The notes under the pieces: model-generated
Seen by the model: the letters and a program-made list of their open reading frames with translations, nothing else
What the model was told of the DNA's origin: nothing
Database searches by the model: none
Shown here: piece after piece, positions 23,641 through 28,345 of the stretch
How positions within the stretch are numbered: position 1 is the first letter of the stretch
Layout: every line of letters starts with the position of its first letter
Source of the DNA: Phycisphaerales bacterium
Lineage (GTDB): Bacteria; Pseudomonadota; Gammaproteobacteria; Competibacterales; Competibacteraceae
Direction of reading: 5' to 3'
Length of the DNA stretch: 28,345 nucleotides
Assembly: GCA_014879435.1 (NCBI GenBank)
Contig: JACSSB010000194.1
Location: 1 to 28,345, forward strand
Translations under genes and position numbers: made by a program

Positions 23641-24210
23641 ATGATCACGGCCATCGTAGTGCTGAGCGCCCTGGCAGGGGTTGCGGGTTTATTGCTGGGA
23701 TTTGCTGCTGTGCGCTTCAAGGTCGAAGGCGATCCCATCGTGGACAAGATCGATGCCATCTTGCCGCAAACCCAGTGTGGTCAGTGCGGTTATGCTGGGT
23801 GCCGACCCTATGCCGAAGCCATCGCCGCCGATGAGGCGGATATCAATCAGTGCCCGCCCGGCGGCGAGAATGGCATCATCGCCCTCGCTGAACTGCTGGG
23901 TCGCGATCCCAAACCGCTCAATCCAGAAAATGGGATCGAAAAACCGAAAATGGTGGCGCTCATCGATGAGCACAACTGCATCGGCTGCACCCTGTGCATC
24001 CAAGCCTGCCCAGTGGATGCCATTCTCGGTGCAGCCAAACACATGCACACCGTCATTGCCCAGGAATGCACCGGTTGCGAGTTATGCCTGCCGCCCTGCC
24101 CGGTGGATTGCATTCATATGACTCCGATCACGCAAACCATCGGAACTTGGAAGTGGTCCTATCCGGTTCGCTCCGAAACCCACCAACCAGCGGATCAGGC
24201 TACCGCATGA
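23641..24210 (+). CDS. rsxB: Rnf/Rsx electron transport complex subunit B
   Basis: Membrane-anchored ferredoxin-like subunit thought to be the electron entry or exit point of the complex. The 189-residue product has an N-terminal helix (about 4-25). A four-cysteine Fes-type cluster domain follows (C46, C49, C54, C71, in TQCGQCGYAGC and QCPPGG). Then come two [4Fe-4S] ferredoxin motifs: CIGCTLCIQACP (C113, C116, C119, C123) and CTGCELCLPPCP (C143, C146, C149, C153). All 12 cysteines are present. Its stop overlaps the rsxC start as ATGA. Confidence 0.96.
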   Translation: MITAIVVLSALAGVAGLLLGFAAVRFKVEGDPIVDKIDAILPQTQCGQCGYAGCRPYAEAIAADEADINQCPPGGENGIIALAELLGRDPKPLNPENGIEKPKMVALIDEHNCIGCTLCIQACPVDAILGAAKHMHTVIAQECTGCELCLPPCPVDCIHMTPITQTIGTWKWSYPVRSETHQPADQATA

Positions 24211-25790
24211 GCGCGCTGTTTTCCTTTCATGGCGGCCTCAAAACGACCCGCCACAAGACCGAATCCAACCAGCAGCCGATCCTGGTCAATCCCCTGCCCC
24301 CTCAGTTGACGGTTCCCTTACGCCAGCATATCGGCGCCATCGCCAAACCGCTGGTTCAGGTCGGCGACCGCGTGCTGAAAGGTCAGATGATCGCTCAGGC
24401 GGACGGTTATATCAGCGCCGCCGTGCATGCACCCAGTTCGGGTGTGGTGACGGCGATGGAACTACGGCCGGTGCCACATCCTTCCGGTTTATCGGATGAG
24501 TGCATCGTCATCGAAACCGATGGCGAAGAACGTTGGATCGAGCGGCAGCCGCTGGACTACCGCCAACTGCATCCGAGCGAAGTGCGCGGCGCCTTACGCA
24601 GTGCGGGTGTGGTCGGACTGGGCGGCGCAGTATTTCCCAGCGCGGTCAAGCTGAATCTGGAAGGCCAGGGTGGGCAACTGGATACGCTGATCTTGAATGG
24701 TGCCGAATGCGAACCCTGGATCAGTTGCGATGACCGGATAATGCGGGAACGTGCGGACGAAATCGTCGCTGGCCTGCATATCATGGTCCATCTGCTGCAA
24801 CCACGCGAAGTTCTGATCGGCATCGAGGATGACAAAGTCGAAGCGATTGCGGCCATGCGCGAAGCCTGCGCTGGAACCAATTATCAGGTGCGAGCGATAC
24901 CGACTCTCTATCCCAGCGGCAGCGTCAAACAACTCATCAAATTATTGACTGGAAAGGAAATCCCGGTTGATGGCCTACCGGCCGATATCGGCGTGCAATG
25001 CTTCAATGTCGCCACTGCGCAGACCGTTCATCGCGCCATCGATTTGGGTGAGCCGGTCCTGTCTCGCGTCGTGACTGTCACTGGCCATGTGGCCCGACCC
25101 GCGAATGTCGAAGTCCTGCTCGGCACGCCCTTCTCGGCGCTGATTGCTTTTTGCGGCGGCTATCGCGATGGAGTCGAGCGATTGATCATGGGCGGACCGA
25201 TGATGGGTTTTGCCCTATACGACGACGAGGTGCCGGTCACCAAAGCCACAAACTGCATCCTCGCCGCTGGGGCCGGGATTGGAGAACTGACTCCCGAACA
25301 ACCCCAGATGCCCTGCATCCGTTGCGGGGCTTGCGTCGAAGCCTGCCCGGCCAATCTGCTCCCACAACAATTGTACTGGCACGCCCGCGCCAAAGAATTT
25401 GATAAAGCACAGGATTATCATTTATTTAGCTGCATCGAATGCGGTTGTTGCAGCTACGTGTGCCCCAGTCATATTCCCCTGGTGCAGTTTTACCGCTACG
25501 CCAAAAATGAAATTTGGGCGCAGGAGAAGGAAAAGCAAAAAGCCGAGCTGGCCCGCCAGCGGCATCAAGCCCGACTGGATCGACTGGAACGCGAGCAAAA
25601 GGAACGGGACGCTAAACTGCGACAGAAAGCCCCGCGCCAAGCCGCTAGCACCGCCGTCACACCCGAAGCGGATAAACTTCCCATCGAAGCAGCGGTCGCC
25701 CGCGCCAAACCACATCGCATCGCCGCCCCAGCGGATGCATCACCTGCATCGGTCGCGGCCGACGACGACCGCAGCGAACCCAACAGTTAA
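24207..25790 (+). CDS. rsxC: Rnf/Rsx electron transport complex subunit C
   Basis: Peripheral subunit of the Rnf complex, related to the NADH- and FMN-binding NuoF fold. I start at 24207 (MSALFSFHGGLKTTRHK), in an ATGA overlap with rsxB, giving 527 residues; the open frame to 23994 only reads over rsxB. Motifs include VGLGGAVFPSAVKL and LILNGAECEPWISCDDR for nucleotide/flavin binding. Two [4Fe-4S] motifs follow: CIRCGACVEACP (C370, C373, C376, C380) and CIECGCCSYVCP (C409, C412, C415, C419). After about 437 there is a charged Lys/Arg/Glu helix and an Ala/Pro-rich tail, shorter than the repetitive tail of the 740-residue E. coli protein. Confidence 0.95.
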   Translation: MSALFSFHGGLKTTRHKTESNQQPILVNPLPPQLTVPLRQHIGAIAKPLVQVGDRVLKGQMIAQADGYISAAVHAPSSGVVTAMELRPVPHPSGLSDECIVIETDGEERWIERQPLDYRQLHPSEVRGALRSAGVVGLGGAVFPSAVKLNLEGQGGQLDTLILNGAECEPWISCDDRIMRERADEIVAGLHIMVHLLQPREVLIGIEDDKVEAIAAMREACAGTNYQVRAIPTLYPSGSVKQLIKLLTGKEIPVDGLPADIGVQCFNVATAQTVHRAIDLGEPVLSRVVTVTGHVARPANVEVLLGTPFSALIAFCGGYRDGVERLIMGGPMMGFALYDDEVPVTKATNCILAAGAGIGELTPEQPQMPCIRCGACVEACPANLLPQQLYWHARAKEFDKAQDYHLFSCIECGCCSYVCPSHIPLVQFYRYAKNEIWAQEKEKQKAELARQRHQARLDRLEREQKERDAKLRQKAPRQAASTAVTPEADKLPIEAAVARAKPHRIAAPADASPASVAADDDRSEPNS

Positions 25791-25796
25791 GTCACC

Positions 25797-26828
25797 ATGC
25801 GCTTTAAGACCGCGACCTCTCCTCATATTCTGCTTGAAACCAGCGTCGGCCAGATCATGCGTCGAGTGCTGTACGCCATGCTGCCCGGCATGGCCGCACT
25901 GACCTGGTTTTTTGGCTGGGGTGTATTGATCAATCTAGTGATCGCCACTGTTGTAGCGCTGGCAGCCGAAGCACTGATGCTGGCAGCACGCGGCAAAGCG
26001 CTGGCCTTACATCTGAGCGACAATAGCGCCTTAGTCACTGCTTGGCTGCTGGCAGTGGCGCTGCCACCTTTAGCGCCGTGGTGGCTAACCACCTTGGGCG
26101 TTCTCTTTGCCATCGTGATCGCCAAACACCTTTACGGCGGATTGGGCTACAACCCCTTCAATCCGGCCATGGTTGGCTACGTGGTGCTGCTGATTTCCTT
26201 TCCACGCGAAATGAGTACATGGCTGGTTCCCCATGGAGTTGGACAAGTACATGCACTGGGCCTGTCGAACACGCTGACGATCATCTTTGGAAACGGGCAA
26301 CACCTGATGCCGGACGGATTGACCGGCGCGACCTCGCTTGATGTGTTGCGCACCCAACTGGGTTTGGGCCGGTCCGTCACCGAGATCCGCAATAGCCCCG
26401 TCTTCGGGATCGTCGCTGGCAGGGGCTGGGAATGGGCGACATTGGGATTTTTGGTGGGTGGACTGTGGCTGGTTTATACCCGCGCCGCCGATTGGCGCAT
26501 TCCAGCGGGCATGTTGGGTGGACTGGCGACGATTGCCACGGTGTTCTACTTGATCGACCCACAGCACTATGCAGCGCCTTGGTTCCATGTCTGCAGCGGT
26601 GCGGCCATTTTCGGTGCCTTCTTTATCGCTACCGATCCCGTCACTGCCAGCACCACACCGCGCGGTCGGCTGATTTACGGCGCCGGAATCGGGATACTGG
26701 TCTACATCATTCGAGCCTTTGGTGGCTATCCCGACGGCGTGGCATTTTCCGTGTTGCTGATGAATATCGCTGCACCGACCATCGACCTGTACACCCAACC
26801 TCAGGTGTTTGGAGCACGGCGCGGATGA
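25797..26828 (+). CDS. rsxD: Rnf/Rsx electron transport complex subunit D
   Basis: Integral membrane subunit carrying a covalently bound FMN. The 343-residue product has many hydrophobic helices. The flavinylation site is LTGATSLD (175-182), with T179 as the attachment residue by analogy to the S(T)GAT rule. Other family stretches are SPHILLETSVGQIMRRVLYAMLPG at the N-terminus, LGYNPFNPAMVGYVVLLISFP, and FFIATDPVTASTTPRGRLIYGAGIG. It starts 6 bases after rsxC, and its stop overlaps the rsxG start as ATGA. Confidence 0.96.
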   Translation: MRFKTATSPHILLETSVGQIMRRVLYAMLPGMAALTWFFGWGVLINLVIATVVALAAEALMLAARGKALALHLSDNSALVTAWLLAVALPPLAPWWLTTLGVLFAIVIAKHLYGGLGYNPFNPAMVGYVVLLISFPREMSTWLVPHGVGQVHALGLSNTLTIIFGNGQHLMPDGLTGATSLDVLRTQLGLGRSVTEIRNSPVFGIVAGRGWEWATLGFLVGGLWLVYTRAADWRIPAGMLGGLATIATVFYLIDPQHYAAPWFHVCSGAAIFGAFFIATDPVTASTTPRGRLIYGAGIGILVYIIRAFGGYPDGVAFSVLLMNIAAPTIDLYTQPQVFGARRG

Positions 26829-27481
26829 AGACCATTGCCCGCAACATGGGAATCGCTGCTCTGATCCTGACGGGCTTCGCTGTGGTCGGTACTGGATTGG
26901 TCGTGGTCACTCACAACAGCACCAAGGACATCATCGACAAAGCCAATCGGGAAGCATTGGAAGCAAGCCTGAACCGACTAGTGCCCGCCGAGCGCTATGA
27001 CAACCATGTGATCGACGATCACATTGAAGTGGTAGCGCCTGAGTGGCTGGGCACCGACCAACCGGTGACCGTCTATCGCGCACGCCAAAATGGCCAGCCT
27101 GTGGCGTTATTCGCCACACCCACCGCACCGGACGGCTACAGTGGACCGATTCGCTTGCTGGTGGGGGTGTATGCCGATGGGACTCTCGCCGGAGTACGGG
27201 TTTTGGAGCACAAGGAAACCCCCGGTTTGGGCGATGCCATCGACGAACGACGTTCCCCATGGATTTTGGCCTTCGCGGGCCGCTCGCTGAGCGATCCCTC
27301 ACCGGAACAGTGGAAGGTTAAAAAGGACGGCGGGGTCTTTGATCAGTTCACTGGCGCAACCGTCACTCCACGTGCGGTGGTCAAAGCCACTTATCGGTTC
27401 CTGGAATATGTGCGCACGCACCGCGAGTCATTGTTTGCTCCAGCGTCAGCCCAGACCAATCCCGAATCTTCCTCGCCCTGA
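26825..27481 (+). CDS. rsxG: Rnf/Rsx electron transport complex subunit G
   Basis: Subunit with one N-terminal membrane helix (about 8-29) and a periplasmic FMN-binding domain. The 218-residue product begins at 26825 in an ATGA overlap with rsxD; the longer open frame to 26432 only shadows rsxD. The covalent FMN motif is DQFTGATVTP (173-182), with T179 or T181 as attachment candidates under the family rule (S/T)GATxT. VRVLEHKETPGLGDAI is the conserved FMN-domain segment. An ApbE-type flavin transferase, needed to load FMN on rsxD and rsxG, is not in the window. Confidence 0.95.
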   Translation: MKTIARNMGIAALILTGFAVVGTGLVVVTHNSTKDIIDKANREALEASLNRLVPAERYDNHVIDDHIEVVAPEWLGTDQPVTVYRARQNGQPVALFATPTAPDGYSGPIRLLVGVYADGTLAGVRVLEHKETPGLGDAIDERRSPWILAFAGRSLSDPSPEQWKVKKDGGVFDQFTGATVTPRAVVKATYRFLEYVRTHRESLFAPASAQTNPESSSP

Positions 27482-27522
27482 ACCAGTCCGAGCAGAAGAC
27501 GAACCATGTGAGAGAAGCGACC

Positions 27523-28215
27523 ATGAATGAAAATAGTTACGGCAAGATTCTCAAGGATGGCGTGTGGAACCAAAACACGGGTTTGGTGGCACTGCTGGGT
27601 TTATGCCCGCTATTGGCGACATCAAACTCGGTGGTCAATGGCTTGGGACTTGGACTGGCGACCACACTAGTGCTACTGCTCTCCAACGTCGCAATCTCGC
27701 TGATCCGCAATCTGGTACGGCCAGAAGTACGGATTCCGGTATTCGTCCTGGTGATCGCTTGCGTGGTGACCACGGTGGAACTGGCGATGCACGCCTTTCT
27801 GCCGGGACTTTACACCGTGCTGGGCATTTTCATCCCATTGATCGTCACTAACTGCTGCGTGATCGGGCGCGCCGAAGCTTTCGCCTTCAAAAATGGTGCA
27901 GCGAAAGCAGCAGTGGATGGAGTCGCCACCGGGCTAGGCTTCCTGCTGGTGCTGGTGTTGTTGGGTGCACTGCGGGAAGTGGTGGGACAAGGAACTCTGT
28001 TCGCACAGGCCGAATTGCTCTTCGGATCTCTTGGTAAGCACATGACCCTCCATCTGGTCGGTGACTATCGCGGCTTTCTGCTTGCCATCCTGCCACCCGG
28101 AGCATTCCTCGGTCTGGGTTGCCTGATTGCGCTCAAGAACGTGTTTGATGCCCACACCAAACGCCGGATCGAAACCAAGCCAGTGACAGCCGCGTTACCT
28201 GAAGCCAGTGCCTGA
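27523..28215 (+). CDS. rsxE: Rnf/Rsx electron transport complex subunit E
   Basis: Integral membrane subunit homologous to RsxA, and the last gene of the operon. The 230-residue product (231 in E. coli) shows the pair of RsxA-like motifs: LVALLGLCPLLATSNS and LGIFIPLIVTNCCVIGRAEAFA. I use the ATG at 27523 (MNENSYGKILKDGVW), preceded by GAGAGAAG; an in-frame GTG at 27508 would add five residues and is less like the family. The gap from rsxG is 41 bases. nth, the usual enteric neighbour, does not follow within the window. Confidence 0.95.
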   Translation: MNENSYGKILKDGVWNQNTGLVALLGLCPLLATSNSVVNGLGLGLATTLVLLLSNVAISLIRNLVRPEVRIPVFVLVIACVVTTVELAMHAFLPGLYTVLGIFIPLIVTNCCVIGRAEAFAFKNGAAKAAVDGVATGLGFLLVLVLLGALREVVGQGTLFAQAELLFGSLGKHMTLHLVGDYRGFLLAILPPGAFLGLGCLIALKNVFDAHTKRRIETKPVTAALPEASA

Positions 28216-28227
28216 ATACTTGCATCT

Positions 28228-28248
28228 CTCCTCTTTGAAAAAGGGAGG
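28228..28248. repeat. Imperfect short hairpin after rsxE
   Basis: CTCCTCTTT and AAAGGGAGG pair imperfectly around GAA. It resembles a degenerate copy of the common 'CTCCCTCTTT-GAA-AAAGAGGGAG' intergenic motif. It could act in 3'-end protection of the rsx mRNA. Confidence 0.3.
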
Positions 28249-28274
28249 AACGAATAGCGAGCAGAGTGGCGTAG

Positions 28275-28299
28275 GTTGGGGTGACGAAGGAACCCCAAC
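28275..28299. repeat. Palindromic intergenic repeat near the right edge
   Basis: GTTGGGGT (28275-28282) and ACCCCAAC (28292-28299) form a perfect 8-bp stem with a 9-base loop, within GCGTAGGTTGGGG...CCCCAACA. This resembles the widespread 'GTAGGTTGGGTT...AACCCAACA' repeat seen between genes in many proteobacteria, recognised from memory. Confidence 0.45.
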
Positions 28300-28345
28300 A
28301 TTAAATTGCAGTGCCAACGACCCAGTAGATATGGCGTAGCCGTAG

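Noticed and set aside
26432..26824. Longer rsxG frame as an N-terminal fusion
   Set aside because: It shadows rsxD; the ATGA-coupled start at 26825 restores the family N-terminal helix.

Overview
This 28.3 kb window is chromosomal core DNA of a non-enteric gammaproteobacterium. I infer this from gene order and protein families. The mla-ibaG-murA and kdsDC-lptCAB-rpoN-hpf-ptsN-rapZ clusters lie head-to-head as in Escherichia coli, but HisG is the short, HisZ-dependent form, a Gram-positive-style hprK sits between ptsN and rapZ, and a pyruvate phosphate dikinase gene separates the two clusters. A Chromatiales/Competibacter-type lineage would fit, but the sequence alone does not prove it. There is no phage, IS element, CRISPR array, tRNA or rRNA; the only mobile-like DNA is short palindromic intergenic repeats at both window edges.

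Layout. Positions 1-65 are part of a dispersed palindromic repeat. Positions 119-6935 (minus strand) read mlaF-mlaE-mlaD-mlaC-mlaB-ibaG-murA-hisG-hisD: retrograde phospholipid transport for outer-membrane asymmetry, a BolA-family protein, the first committed step of peptidoglycan synthesis, and two histidine biosynthesis steps. A 351-bp divergent control region follows. Positions 7287-10040 (plus) encode PPDK and end in a clear intrinsic terminator. Positions 10266-20073 (plus) are a long same-direction cluster: Kdo synthesis (kdsD, kdsC), LPS transport (lptC, lptA, lptB), sigma-54 (rpoN), ribosome hibernation factor (hpf), then the nitrogen-type phosphotransferase relay ptsN, hprK, rapZ, HPr/NPr and enzyme I. 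Positions 20173-21594 (minus) hold an LPLAT-family acyltransferase and a zinc-ribbon Nudix hydrolase. Positions 21831-22751 (plus) encode ornithine carbamoyltransferase. Positions 23055-28215 (plus) form a complete rsxABCDGE (Rnf) electron-transport operon.

Functional themes. Much of the left and centre builds and maintains the Gram-negative envelope. The ptsI-HPr-ptsN relay uses PEP only as a signal donor, since no sugar permease EIIB/EIIC is visible, and hprK adds ATP-dependent control through HPr Ser46, which is conserved. PPDK interconverts pyruvate and PEP, the donor of the relay and a substrate of MurA and Kdo8P synthase. The Rnf complex couples ferredoxin/NADH electron transfer to an ion gradient.

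No wholly new system is evident. The points most worth a second look are the hprK-containing PTS cluster, the ppdK placement, a terminator-like hairpin directly behind the argF promoter, a possible leaderless kdsD, and a minus-strand ORF with tandem ideal Shine-Dalgarno sequences in the argF-rsxA gap.
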